Positions 23,364-31,928 of a stretch of 64,000 nt of DNA are shown here, in pieces. Position 1 is the first letter of the stretch. Each line of letters begins with the position of its first letter. The notes under the pieces are model-generated. The model did no database searches. It saw only the letters and a list, made by a program, of their open reading frames with translations, and was not told the origin of the DNA. The translations under genes were made by a program, and so were the position numbers. The DNA lies in NCBI GenBank assembly GCA_050305635.1, contig JBNLFS010000111.1, positions 16,176 to 80,175 of the forward strand, in the 5' to 3' direction. This DNA is from Thiodiazotropha sp050305635 (GTDB lineage: Bacteria > Pseudomonadota > Gammaproteobacteria > Chromatiales > Chromatiaceae).

Positions 23364-24869
23364 ATGCGCGTGATGCCTGCAACCGAGTCACTGCCCTATG
23401 CGCTGTATCGCGCGGACCAGGTCAGAGCATTCGATCATCTCGCCATCCACGAATTCGGTATCCCCGGTGAGACCTTGATGGAGCGGGCAGGACGCCGGGC
23501 CTTTGATTGCATCCGGGAGCTCTGGCCCGATCTTCACGAGTTGCTGGTGGTCTGCGGCATCGGCAACAACGGTGGCGATGGCTACGTGGTGGCCCGCTTG
23601 GCGGCTCAGGCGGGACTCCAGGTCCGGGTTCTGCAGTTGGGGGACGTGTCACGCATCCGGGGGGATGCCTTGAGCAAAGCCCAGGCCTGGCGGGATCTGG
23701 GCAGGGAGCTGGAGCCCTTTGTGGATCTGCCCGGGAAACCGGGGTTGATCGTCGACGCAATCCTGGGCACCGGCCTGGAACGGGAGGTGAAGGGCGCCTG
23801 GCGTGATGCGGTGGAGCAGATCAACCGGCATCAGGCGCCGGTATTTTCCCTGGATATTCCCTCCGGACTGCACTCCGATACCGGTCAGCGGATGGGGTGT
23901 GCGATCGAGGCCCAGGCCTGTATCAGTTTCATCGGCTTGAAGCAGGGGTTGTTTACCGGCGCTGGCCCCGACTGTTGCGGGCGGATCTTTTTCGATGCCC
24001 TGGATATCCCCGCCCGGATCTATGCCAGCCAGCCCCTCGCCTGCCGCCGAATCGACTGGAGCAGGCAACGCAGCCGCCTGTCACCCCGCAAGCGGACCGC
24101 CCACAAGGGGGTTTTTGGTCACCTGCTGGTGGTGGGGGGCGACCGGGGCTACTCCGGCGCGGTGCGCATGGCGGCCGAAGGTGCGGCCCGCAGCGGTGTC
24201 GGCCTGGTCAGTATGGCCACTCATCCCGAGCACGCCGCGTGGAGCAATCTGGGTCGTCCGGAGTTGATGTGTCGCGGGATTACGGATGAGCACGATGCCT
24301 CCCTGGATGAACTCCTCGGACGAGCGGATGCCCTGGTGTTGGGGCCGGGTCTGGGGCGTCATGCCTGGGGAGAGGGCCTCTACCGAAAGCTCGCCGCGTC
24401 TCCTCTACCCCTGCTGCTCGATGCCGATGGGCTCTATTGGCTGGCGCAGCAGCCCGATCACCGGAACGACCGGGTGATCACACCCCACCCCGGCGAGGCG
24501 GCGCGGCTTCTGGGCTGGGAGGTCCCCCGGATCGAGGCGGACCGCTTCGCGGCCTGCCAGGCCCTGCAGGCGAAATACGGCGGGGTGGTGGTGCTCAAAG
24601 GGGCGGGCAGTCTGATTGCTTCTGCGGAGCAGAAACCGGTCGCCCTCTGCAGTGACGGCAATCCGGGTATGGCGAGTGGTGGGTTCGGTGATGTGTTGAG
24701 TGGCGTGATCGGCTCGTTTCTGGCTCAGGGCCTGAGTTTCAGGGAATCGGCCGAAATCGGTGTGAGTCTGCACGCCGCAGCTGCGGATCAGGCGGCACTG
24801 TCGGGTGAAGCGGGGATGCTGGCCGGGGATCTGTTCGATCCGATCAGACGACTCCTGAACGAGGGGTGA
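23364..24869 (+). CDS. nnr: Bifunctional NAD(P)H-hydrate epimerase / ADP-dependent dehydratase
   Basis: Metabolite repair enzyme that restores damaged NAD(P)H hydrates. The N-terminal half (about 10-215) is the NnrE/YjeF epimerase, with GIGNNGGDGYVVARL; the C-terminal half (about 230-495) is the NnrD kinase-fold dehydratase, with LVLGPGLGR, LLLDADGLYWL, VITPHPGEAARLLG and GNPGMASGGFGDVLSG. About 501 residues, normal for the fusion. ATG 23364 is chosen; ATG 23337 and ATG 23376 are also in frame and no candidate has a strong ribosome-binding site. First gene of the nnr-tsaE-amiB-mutL-miaA-hfq series conserved with E. coli. Confidence 0.95.
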   Translation: MRVMPATESLPYALYRADQVRAFDHLAIHEFGIPGETLMERAGRRAFDCIRELWPDLHELLVVCGIGNNGGDGYVVARLAAQAGLQVRVLQLGDVSRIRGDALSKAQAWRDLGRELEPFVDLPGKPGLIVDAILGTGLEREVKGAWRDAVEQINRHQAPVFSLDIPSGLHSDTGQRMGCAIEAQACISFIGLKQGLFTGAGPDCCGRIFFDALDIPARIYASQPLACRRIDWSRQRSRLSPRKRTAHKGVFGHLLVVGGDRGYSGAVRMAAEGAARSGVGLVSMATHPEHAAWSNLGRPELMCRGITDEHDASLDELLGRADALVLGPGLGRHAWGEGLYRKLAASPLPLLLDADGLYWLAQQPDHRNDRVITPHPGEAARLLGWEVPRIEADRFAACQALQAKYGGVVVLKGAGSLIASAEQKPVALCSDGNPGMASGGFGDVLSGVIGSFLAQGLSFRESAEIGVSLHAAAADQAALSGEAGMLAGDLFDPIRRLLNEG

Positions 24870-24878
24870 AATCGGGAC

Positions 24879-25349
24879 ATGTTTACAGTAACCGCCAGGG
24901 GTGAAGCCGAACAGGAAGAGGTGGGACGTCAGCTGGCGCATCATTGTGCACCACCCTGCATCATCTTTCTGGAGGGCGATCTCGGCGCTGGGAAAACCAC
25001 TCTAGTGCGCGGATTTCTCCGGGGCTTGGGACACTCTGGAAGGGTCAAGAGCCCCACCTACACCCTGATGGAACCCTATGAGCTGGGTGATCAGGCCTGC
25101 TATCACTTCGATCTCTACCGCCTGGCGGATGCTGAGGAATTGGAGTACCTGGGCCTCATGGATCTGTTGAGCCCGCAGTCCTATTGGCTGGTGGAGTGGC
25201 CGGAAAAGGGGCGGGGCGGGCTGCCACCCGCCGACCTGCGGGTTAAAATCCACCATCAAGGGGATTCGAGACGCATTGAGATCGAACCCATGAGCGAAAA
25301 AGCAACCGGGTTACTGCAGGGATTACAAGGTGATCTGGCTCATGGTTAA
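24879..25349 (+). CDS. tsaE: tRNA threonylcarbamoyladenosine biosynthesis ATPase
   Basis: Small ATPase that works with TsaB and TsaD to make N6-threonylcarbamoyladenosine at position 37 of ANN-decoding tRNAs. Its 156 residues contain the P-loop LEGDLGAGKTTLVRGFL (about 31-47), SPTYTLMEPYE, HFDLYRL and WLVEWPEKG. It starts nine bases after nnr and precedes amiB, as in E. coli. A C-terminal tail of about 20 residues beyond the core is slightly longer than in E. coli. Confidence 0.95.
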   Translation: MFTVTARGEAEQEEVGRQLAHHCAPPCIIFLEGDLGAGKTTLVRGFLRGLGHSGRVKSPTYTLMEPYELGDQACYHFDLYRLADAEELEYLGLMDLLSPQSYWLVEWPEKGRGGLPPADLRVKIHHQGDSRRIEIEPMSEKATGLLQGLQGDLAHG

Positions 25350-25451
25350 ATCATTTTGCAGAAAAAACAGCTATCTAACAGAAAAGGTTGGAAAAAGTAC
25401 TGCGGCATGCTATCTTTTCAAGTGTATTTTCTTTATTTCGGATCCTGGGCC

Positions 25452-26768
25452 ATGAGGACTAGACTCGCCATTCTGCTGTTCCTTTTCATCAGCAGTCTTC
25501 CTGTCTATGCTGAACAGGCATCGGTGACCGGTCTGCGTGTCTGGTCGGCGCCGGACCACGTTCGTTTGGTCTTCGACGCCGACGATCAGCTCATCCATAA
25601 AATCTTCACTCTCAAAGATCCTGACCGGCTGGTGCTCGACCTGAAAAATGTCAGTCTGACCAAGCATATGCCGGATCCCACTAAGGAAAACAAGATCATC
25701 AGGGGTATGCGCACCGCAACCCGCAACAAGACCGATGTGCGGGTGGTGTTCGATCTGGCCACCCCGGTCAAGCCCATGAGTTTCGCCCTCAAACCCAACC
25801 GGGAGTATGGGCATCGCCTGGTGGTCGACCTGTATGACGACAGCCGGGTTGTGGGACGCTCTTCCCAGCCGGTGAAGACCGCCAAGGCGACCCAGGAGGC
25901 CGGTCAGCGTGATGTGGTGATTGCGGTCGATCCCGGTCATGGTGGCGAGGACCCGGGGGCACGGGGCAAAAAGGGCACCAACGAGAAAGACGTGGTGCTG
26001 GAAATCGGTCGCAAGCTGGCGGAGCAGATCAACCGGCAGAAGGGCATGCGGGCGGTGCTGATCCGTGACGGTGATTACTACCTGGGATTGAGAAAGCGCA
26101 TCGCCAAGGCCCGCGAAGCCCAGGCCGATCTCTTCGTATCCATTCACGCCGATGCGTTTCATGATCCCAGCGTGAAGGGCTCATCGGTGTATACCCTGTC
26201 GCGCAGCGGCGCGTCCAACGAGGCGGCCCGCTGGCTGGCCGAGCGTGAAAACAGCGCCGACCTGGTGGGCGGTGTTTCACTCGAGGATAAGGATGACATG
26301 CTGGCCTCCGTGCTGCTGGATCTTTCCCAGATCGGTACCCTGCAGGCCAGTTCGGAAGCCGCCAGTCGTGTCCTGTCCCAGCTCAAAACCTTGGGTAAAA
26401 CCCACAAGGGCAGGGTTCAGCAGGCAGGGTTCGTGGTACTGAAATCCCCGGATATTCCATCCATGCTGGTGGAAACCGCGTTCATCTCCAATCCCGGGGA
26501 AGAGCGCAGACTGAAGGATTCGGCCTATCAGGATCAGGTTGCTGTCGCCCTGATGAACGGTATTCACGAGTATTTCAAATTCCAACCGCCCCCCGGTACC
26601 TGGCTAGCCGCCAATCAGTCAAACCGTAAGCATGTGATCTCTTCGGGAGACACCCTGATCGCGATCGCCAACCGCTATCAGGTGAGTGTCAAACGTCTGC
26701 GCAATGCCAACGACCTGAAGAATGACAACATTCGTATCGGCCAGGTGCTCGAGATTCCGGGCGGTTGA
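25452..26768 (+). CDS. amiB: N-acetylmuramoyl-L-alanine amidase with AMIN and LysM domains
   Basis: Periplasmic zinc amidase that splits septal peptidoglycan during cell separation. From ATG 25452 the protein has 438 residues: a signal peptide to about 20 (LPVYA), an AMIN targeting domain (about 25-130), an Amidase_3 catalytic domain (about 155-375) and a C-terminal LysM unit (HVISSGDTLIAIANRYQVS). Zinc residues are recognisable in DPGHGGEDPGA, NEKDVVLE and SIHADA, with catalytic Glu in VETAFISNP. An in-frame ATG at 25407 would add a second hydrophobic stretch; 25452 gives a standard signal peptide. E. coli AmiB has the AMIN domain and LysM repeats in other lineages vary in number. Confidence 0.94.
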   Translation: MRTRLAILLFLFISSLPVYAEQASVTGLRVWSAPDHVRLVFDADDQLIHKIFTLKDPDRLVLDLKNVSLTKHMPDPTKENKIIRGMRTATRNKTDVRVVFDLATPVKPMSFALKPNREYGHRLVVDLYDDSRVVGRSSQPVKTAKATQEAGQRDVVIAVDPGHGGEDPGARGKKGTNEKDVVLEIGRKLAEQINRQKGMRAVLIRDGDYYLGLRKRIAKAREAQADLFVSIHADAFHDPSVKGSSVYTLSRSGASNEAARWLAERENSADLVGGVSLEDKDDMLASVLLDLSQIGTLQASSEAASRVLSQLKTLGKTHKGRVQQAGFVVLKSPDIPSMLVETAFISNPGEERRLKDSAYQDQVAVALMNGIHEYFKFQPPPGTWLAANQSNRKHVISSGDTLIAIANRYQVSVKRLRNANDLKNDNIRIGQVLEIPGG

Positions 26769-26903
26769 TCGGCCCGATGGCAGCGGTCCATTGCCGTGAC
26801 CGACGCCCGTTTATGAGCAGGTTTCAAGTGGTGCGTGCATCCTGAAGTCTCAGCTGAGACAATCCCCGTTTTGCAGACTCAGGACACCCCGATCCTTCCC
26901 GGC

Positions 26904-28712
26904 ATGCCGATTCGTACCCTGCCCGCACAATTGATCAATCAGATCGCCGCCGGTGAGGTGGTTGAAAGGCCTGCCTCAGTGGTCAAGGAGCTGGTTGAGA
27001 ACAGCCTGGATGCCGGCGCCCGACAGATCGAGATCGAGGTGGATCAAGGGGGTATCAAGCGCCTCAGGATCCGTGATGACGGAATGGGTATTCCGAAAGC
27101 GGAACTGGCGCTGGCGCTTGCCCGGCACGCCACCAGCAAGGTCAGCAGCTTTGATGACCTGGAATCCCTGAGCAGCATGGGTTTCCGCGGTGAGGCCCTG
27201 CCCAGCATCAGTTCGGTTTCCCGCTTGACTCTCACCTCCCGTCACCAGGACGAGGATCAGGCATGGGTGGTGAGTGGAGACGGTAGTGATCGGGCGTATG
27301 AGATCAAACCCGCGTCTCATCCCCGGGGCACCAGCGTCGAGGTGCGGGATCTGTTCTACAATACCCCGGCGCGACGTAAGTTTCTGCGTGCCGAGAAGAC
27401 CGAATTCGGTCACATCCAGACCCTGGTTCAGCGTCTTGCCCTGGCCCGTTTCGATGTGGGGTTCATCCTTCAGCACAATCAACGCAATGTACTGTCTCTG
27501 CCCCCTTGTCAGGATCGGGCGCAGCAGGAGAAACGTCTGCTGGCGCTTCTCGGCGAGGGTTTTCGCGATCAGGCCCTGGCGATCGACGAACAGGCGGGTG
27601 ACCTGCGCCTGAGCGGCTGGGTGGCGCGTCCCTCTTTTTCCCGGGCTCAGGCCGACATGCAGTATTTTTACGTGAATCAGCGCATGATCCGGGACAAACT
27701 GGTTTCCCACGCGGTCCGACAGGGTTTTCAGGACGTGCTCTATCATGGCCGGCATCCCGCCTATGTGCTGTATCTCGAAATCAATCCTCGGGGGGTCGAT
27801 GTCAATGTGCATCCGACCAAACACGAGGTGCGTTTCCGGGATTCCCGCTCAGTGCATGATTTCATATTCCGTGGCATGCACCGGGTGTTGGCTCAGACCC
27901 GTCCGCAACAGCCCGATACCCCGGATCTCGGCCGGGTGGATGAACGCCAACGGCCGGTGACTTTGGTTCGGGATCCGAAACCCTATCAACACGGGATCGA
28001 CTGGCGGGTCGCCGAGCCCCGTGCCGCCTATGATGCGGGATTCGACGTGCAGCGGCCGGTATCGGCGGATTCGCCTCCATCGAGTTCCGAGACTGCCGTT
28101 GAAACGCCCGAGGATAGCGGGGATTCCATGCATCCCCTGGGTTATGCCCTGGCTCAGCTGCACGGCATCTACATTCTCGCGGAGAATCGCAGCGGGCTGA
28201 TTCTGGTCGACATGCACGCGGCGCATGAGCGGATTACCTATGAAGGGTTCAAACAGCGGTATCACGGCGAAGGCATCATTCGCCAGCCCCTGCTGGTTCC
28301 GGTGGCCGTGGCCGTCAGCGAGCGCGAGGCCGATCTGGTCGAGGAGCACCAGGACTTTCTCGAGCAGATCGGACTCGAGGTGAGCCGCAGCGGACGGGAC
28401 ACTCTGGCGGTTCGCGGTATTCCCGCATTGCTGCGTGGCGCGGATCCCGAACGCCTGCTGCGTGACGTATTATCGGATCTGGCCGAACACGGCCACAGCC
28501 GGCGACTCAGGGAAGAGGCGGATCGGGTGCTCGCCACCATGGCCTGTCATGGCTCGGTACGCGCCAACCGGCGCCTGGGACTCGATGAGATGAATGCCCT
28601 GTTACGCGATATGGAGCGTACCGAACGGGCCGATCAGTGCAATCACGGACGTCCCACCTGGGTATCCTTGTCCCTTGCGGAATTGGACCGTCTGTTTCTA
28701 CGCGGACGTTGA
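26904..28712 (+). CDS. mutL: DNA mismatch repair protein MutL, endonuclease type
   Basis: GHKL ATPase that links MutS mismatch recognition to strand incision. About 602 residues, starting at MPIRTLPAQLINQIAAGEVVERP. ATPase motifs LVENSLDAGA, DDGMGIP and GFRGEAL are clear. The C-terminal domain carries the metal-dependent endonuclease signature D-M-H-A-A-H-E-R-I-T-Y-E (Asp about 436), together with ACHGSVRA and CNHGRPTW. This indicates an incision-competent MutL as in Pseudomonas, rather than the MutH-dependent E. coli type. ATG 26904 is chosen over GTG 26835, which would add 23 residues without family support. Confidence 0.95.
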   Translation: MPIRTLPAQLINQIAAGEVVERPASVVKELVENSLDAGARQIEIEVDQGGIKRLRIRDDGMGIPKAELALALARHATSKVSSFDDLESLSSMGFRGEALPSISSVSRLTLTSRHQDEDQAWVVSGDGSDRAYEIKPASHPRGTSVEVRDLFYNTPARRKFLRAEKTEFGHIQTLVQRLALARFDVGFILQHNQRNVLSLPPCQDRAQQEKRLLALLGEGFRDQALAIDEQAGDLRLSGWVARPSFSRAQADMQYFYVNQRMIRDKLVSHAVRQGFQDVLYHGRHPAYVLYLEINPRGVDVNVHPTKHEVRFRDSRSVHDFIFRGMHRVLAQTRPQQPDTPDLGRVDERQRPVTLVRDPKPYQHGIDWRVAEPRAAYDAGFDVQRPVSADSPPSSSETAVETPEDSGDSMHPLGYALAQLHGIYILAENRSGLILVDMHAAHERITYEGFKQRYHGEGIIRQPLLVPVAVAVSEREADLVEEHQDFLEQIGLEVSRSGRDTLAVRGIPALLRGADPERLLRDVLSDLAEHGHSRRLREEADRVLATMACHGSVRANRRLGLDEMNALLRDMERTERADQCNHGRPTWVSLSLAELDRLFLRGR

Positions 28713-28713
28713 G

Positions 28714-29703
28714 ATGTCAGGCTCTGAATCCATAGCGGAATCCCATCCTCCAGCGATTTTCCTCATGGGACCCACTGCGTCGGGGAAAACCGACCTGGCC
28801 ATCGAACTGATCCGGCATCTGCCGCTGGAAATCATCAGCGTGGATTCGGCACTGGTCTACCGGGGGATGGACATCGGCACCGCCAAGCCGGATGAAGCCC
28901 TGCTCGAGTCAGCACCCCACCGTTTGATCGACATCCGTGACCCCGCGGACAGCTACTCCGCCGCGGCGTTTCGCGAAGATGCCCTAGCCGCCATGGGAGA
29001 GATCGTCGCAGCGGGAAAAGTTCCCCTCCTGGTGGGGGGCACTATGCTCTATTTCAAGGCGCTCAGTCAGGGGCTGTCCGATTTGCCCGCCGCGGATCCG
29101 GCGATCCGCGCCAGGCTCGAAAGTGAATTGCTCCATCTGGGTCTGCAAACCCTGCATCGACGGCTTGCCGAGCTGGACCCGCTGGCCGCATCGAGGATCC
29201 ATGCCCACGACACCCAAAGAACCCTTCGGGCACTGGAGGTCATCGAACTGACCGGACAGCCCTTGTCGGATCTGCAGCAGGGCGGTGATGGCTGCGTGCT
29301 GCCGTACCGGGTCCTCAAACTGGTGCGCGCCCCTGCGGATCGTGCCGTGTTGCACGAGCGTATCGCCCGGCGTTTCAGAAGCATGCTCGAAGCAGGCTTC
29401 GAAGGGGAAGTCCGGGCACTGCTGGCTCGGGGGGATCTGTCTCCGGATCTTCCCTCGATGCGTTCCGTCGGCTATCGGCAGATGCTGCACTACCTGCTGG
29501 GGCAGTACGGATGGGAGGAGATGGTGGAGCGGGGAATTATCGCAACCCGCCAGCTGGCCAAGCGCCAGTTCACCTGGTTGAGGGCCGAACCGGATACTCA
29601 CTGGCTCGATGAGGAGGGGGATGTGGTGGCCCAATCGCTGCAGCTGATCCTTGGGGAATTTCCACGGCTGGCCGGCAATCACCCGGTTTTCATCCGGAAT
29701 TAG
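28714..29703 (+). CDS. miaA: tRNA dimethylallyltransferase
   Basis: Transfers a dimethylallyl group to A37 of tRNAs reading UNN codons. The 329 residues begin with MSGSESIAES and carry the P-loop MGPTASGKTDLA (about 18-29), the SVDSALVYRGMDIGTAKP block and the RSVGYRQML and RQLAKRQFTWLR elements near the C-terminus. The start is ATG 28714, one base after the mutL stop; the open frame extends upstream inside mutL and is ignored. Translational coupling with mutL is likely. Confidence 0.95.
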   Translation: MSGSESIAESHPPAIFLMGPTASGKTDLAIELIRHLPLEIISVDSALVYRGMDIGTAKPDEALLESAPHRLIDIRDPADSYSAAAFREDALAAMGEIVAAGKVPLLVGGTMLYFKALSQGLSDLPAADPAIRARLESELLHLGLQTLHRRLAELDPLAASRIHAHDTQRTLRALEVIELTGQPLSDLQQGGDGCVLPYRVLKLVRAPADRAVLHERIARRFRSMLEAGFEGEVRALLARGDLSPDLPSMRSVGYRQMLHYLLGQYGWEEMVERGIIATRQLAKRQFTWLRAEPDTHWLDEEGDVVAQSLQLILGEFPRLAGNHPVFIRN

Positions 29704-29757
29704 CCGGTTAATCGGCACGCGCATTTGGGCACGGATGCACGATGATTCAGGTAAGCA

Positions 29758-29785
29758 CTTGAAATCGCATTGCTTTGGCCTTATT
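29758..29785 (+). promoter_or_regulatory. Possible heat-shock (sigma32-type) promoter upstream of hfq
   Basis: CTTGAAA at 29758-29764 matches the sigma32 -35 consensus, and a partial -10 (GGCCTTATTT, about 29776-29785) follows at acceptable spacing. E. coli hfq is known to have a sigma32 promoter. A separate vegetative-type pair, TTGAAT and TATGCT at 18-base spacing, can be read around 29867-29896. Both are weak pattern matches in the 288-base AT-rich gap between miaA and hfq. Confidence 0.3.
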
Positions 29786-29991
29786 TGATCACAGAGTAGA
29801 GCTAGCCATCTACGACAGTTTCGACAACCTAGCCGGTTTCCCTACAAATCGTAGCTATTGAGATTTTGAATATTTGGCGGAAATCGCAGTATGCTACACT
29901 TGCGCCAATGGAGTAGAGATTTGCGACCGCAGCGTTGTCAGCGTTTACACCTGTTTTTTTAACTATTACAAACACAATAAGGAGAATCTCC

Positions 29992-30258
29992 ATGTCCAAA
30001 GGGCAAAGTCTACAAGACCCTTTTCTGAACGCACTGAGGAAGGAACGGGTGCCGGTATCAATATTTCTGGTCAATGGCATTAAGCTCCAAGGGCAAATCG
30101 AATCCTTTGATCAGTTCGTCGTGCTGCTCAAGAACAGCGTCAGCCAAATGGTTTACAAACATGCCATTTCAACCGTGGTCCCCGCGAGAAACGTACGCTT
30201 TCAACATGCCAATGGACAGACTGATGAAGAGCTTCCACAAGGCGGCGGCAATTTCTAG
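29992..30258 (+). CDS. hfq: RNA chaperone Hfq
   Basis: Hexameric Sm-like protein that pairs small RNAs with target mRNAs. It has 88 residues. The Sm1 region (VPVSIFLVNGIKLQGQIESF) and the Sm2 motif YKHAISTVVP are intact, as is the Q-D-P-F-L-N opening that forms the proximal face. The short tail is glycine-rich, without the long acidic extension of the E. coli protein. AAGGAGAA lies before ATG 29992. The unusually long upstream gap (288 bases) suggests its own promoters in addition to read-through from miaA. Confidence 0.97.
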   Translation: MSKGQSLQDPFLNALRKERVPVSIFLVNGIKLQGQIESFDQFVVLLKNSVSQMVYKHAISTVVPARNVRFQHANGQTDEELPQGGGNF

Positions 30259-30280
30259 TCTTCTCTGATTCTCAAGAAAA

Positions 30281-30306
30281 GGGCGTATTGTGATGACGGT
30301 ACGCCC
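30281..30306 (+). terminator. Hairpin between hfq and hflX
   Basis: Inverted repeat GGGCGTA / TACGCCC with a 12-base loop, 22 bases after the hfq stop. It is not followed by a T-run, so partial termination or 3'-end protection of hfq mRNA is more likely than a full stop; hflX begins 44 bases further on. Confidence 0.4.
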
Positions 30307-30349
30307 GCTTACCACCCAGAGTCGATCCTCTCCTTGAAACCCCACCTGC

Positions 30350-31687
30350 ATGTTTGAACGACCAAAATCGGGCGAACGGGCCGTGCTGGTCCACATTGAT
30401 CTGAGTCTGCCCAGCGATCCCGATGAAATCGCAGAGTTTCAGGATCTCGCCCGTTCTGCCGGGGCGATTCAGGTGGCCTTTGTCCAGGGCAGCCGGAAAC
30501 AGCCGGATCCGAAATATTTCGTCGGTCGGGGCAAGGCCGAGGAGATCCGTGACATCGTGCGCGATGAAGAGGCGGAACTGGTGATTTTCGATCACACGTT
30601 GTCTCCCAGTCAGGAACGTAATCTGGAACGGGAGTTCTCCTGTCGGGTGGTGGACAGAACCGGTTTGATACTGGATATCTTCTCCCAGCGGGCGCGCTCG
30701 TTCGAAGGCAAGCTACAGGTCGAACTGGCCCAGTTGCAGCATCTTTCAACCCGCCTGGTGCGGGGGTGGACCCATCTGGAACGGCAAAAAGGCGGCATTG
30801 GTCTGAGAGGGCCGGGTGAGACCCAGTTGGAGACGGACCGGCGACTGCTCAACCAGCGCATCATGCAGATTCGCAAACGCCTGACACGGGTCGATTCCCA
30901 GCGTGAGCAGGGGCGGCGTGGCCGGGAACGGGCCGAAATTCCAACAGTTTCCCTGGTGGGGTATACCAACGCCGGCAAGTCGACCCTGTTTAATCGCCTG
31001 GTCGGATCCGATGTGTACGCTGCGGATCAGTTGTTTGCCACCCTGGATCCGACCTTGAGGCGCCTTGAGCTACTCGATGAAGGTCCTGTGGTTTTAGCGG
31101 ATACCGTCGGCTTTATCAGTCATCTGCCCCATGATCTGGTGGCGGCTTTCAAGTCGACTCTGCAGGAGACCACGGATGCCTCACTGCTGCTGCATGTCGT
31201 GGATGCCGCCAGCCGTCAGCGCAGTGTCTGCATGGCCGAGGTCAATGATGTGCTGCAACAGATCGGTGCCAATACGGTCCATCAGATTGAAATATTCAAC
31301 AAGATCGATCTGATGGAGGCGGTCGAACCCGCCATCGAACGGGATGATCAGGGTCAGGTACGCCGCGTCTGGCTCTCCGCGGCCACCGGCGAGGGTTGCG
31401 AACTGCTGTTACAGGCGCTGGCGGAATACTTCCGAAAAAACCACGTACGTCAGCGGGTACGTCTCAATCCTCAGGATGGCAGACTGCACGCATTGCTGTT
31501 TGCGCGGGGTGTGGTGTTGAATGAACGCGCCACAGAAGAGGGTGGCTGGGAAATGGATATCGATCTTTCTGAAAGGGCGTTTCGCCGTCTCATCAAGGAG
31601 GAGCCGGGTCTGGAGCAGTGTCTGGAAGCATACCCGCCTGCCGAAGAGAGTGCGAGCAGCTCCGAAGTTCCGGGTATTGTGCTGTAA
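30350..31687 (+). CDS. hflX: GTPase HflX, ribosome-splitting
   Basis: Ribosome-associated GTPase that rescues stalled 70S ribosomes under stress. The 445 residues comprise the N-terminal HflX-specific domain with DPKYFVGRGKAEE and DRTGLILDIFSQRA, a coiled linker (GPGETQLETDRR, about 158-169) and the GTPase domain with GYTNAGKSTLFN (about 203-214), DTVGFI, NKID and SAATG. It follows hfq as in E. coli. A short acidic, Ser-rich C-terminal tail lies beyond the conserved domain. Confidence 0.95.
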   Translation: MFERPKSGERAVLVHIDLSLPSDPDEIAEFQDLARSAGAIQVAFVQGSRKQPDPKYFVGRGKAEEIRDIVRDEEAELVIFDHTLSPSQERNLEREFSCRVVDRTGLILDIFSQRARSFEGKLQVELAQLQHLSTRLVRGWTHLERQKGGIGLRGPGETQLETDRRLLNQRIMQIRKRLTRVDSQREQGRRGRERAEIPTVSLVGYTNAGKSTLFNRLVGSDVYAADQLFATLDPTLRRLELLDEGPVVLADTVGFISHLPHDLVAAFKSTLQETTDASLLLHVVDAASRQRSVCMAEVNDVLQQIGANTVHQIEIFNKIDLMEAVEPAIERDDQGQVRRVWLSAATGEGCELLLQALAEYFRKNHVRQRVRLNPQDGRLHALLFARGVVLNERATEEGGWEMDIDLSERAFRRLIKEEPGLEQCLEAYPPAEESASSSEVPGIVL

Positions 31688-31704
31688 ATCCCAGACATTG
31701 GGAT
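31688..31704 (+). terminator. Hairpin immediately after hflX
   Basis: ATCCCA / TGGGAT stem with a 5-base loop starting at the first base after the hflX stop codon. There is no T-run. The remaining gap to hflK (about 220 bases) contains no recognisable gene; a hflK promoter is expected there but not clearly seen. Confidence 0.3.
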
Positions 31705-31928
31705 GCGGCCGGATAGTTGAGACATGAGTGTAACGGGCTGTTAAAATGCCGCCTGACAAATTTAAGCCGGGTATCAGGATGACCTCGAGAGCGACTGCGT
31801 CCGAGTCTTGAAACGGGTGCCCTGATGACGCCAAATCGGCTATTGATGTCGGACTGGGGTTAAACCAATCGGAGTAACCAATGTCTGACCTGAGCAGATT
31901 GAACCAATAACCCATTTTGGAGTGAGCG

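Noticed and set aside
31730..31765. GGGCTGTTAAAATGCCGCCTG resembling fused ends of the 139-bp repeat
   Set aside because: Similarity is limited to about a dozen bases and the internal part is missing; probably chance or too decayed to call.
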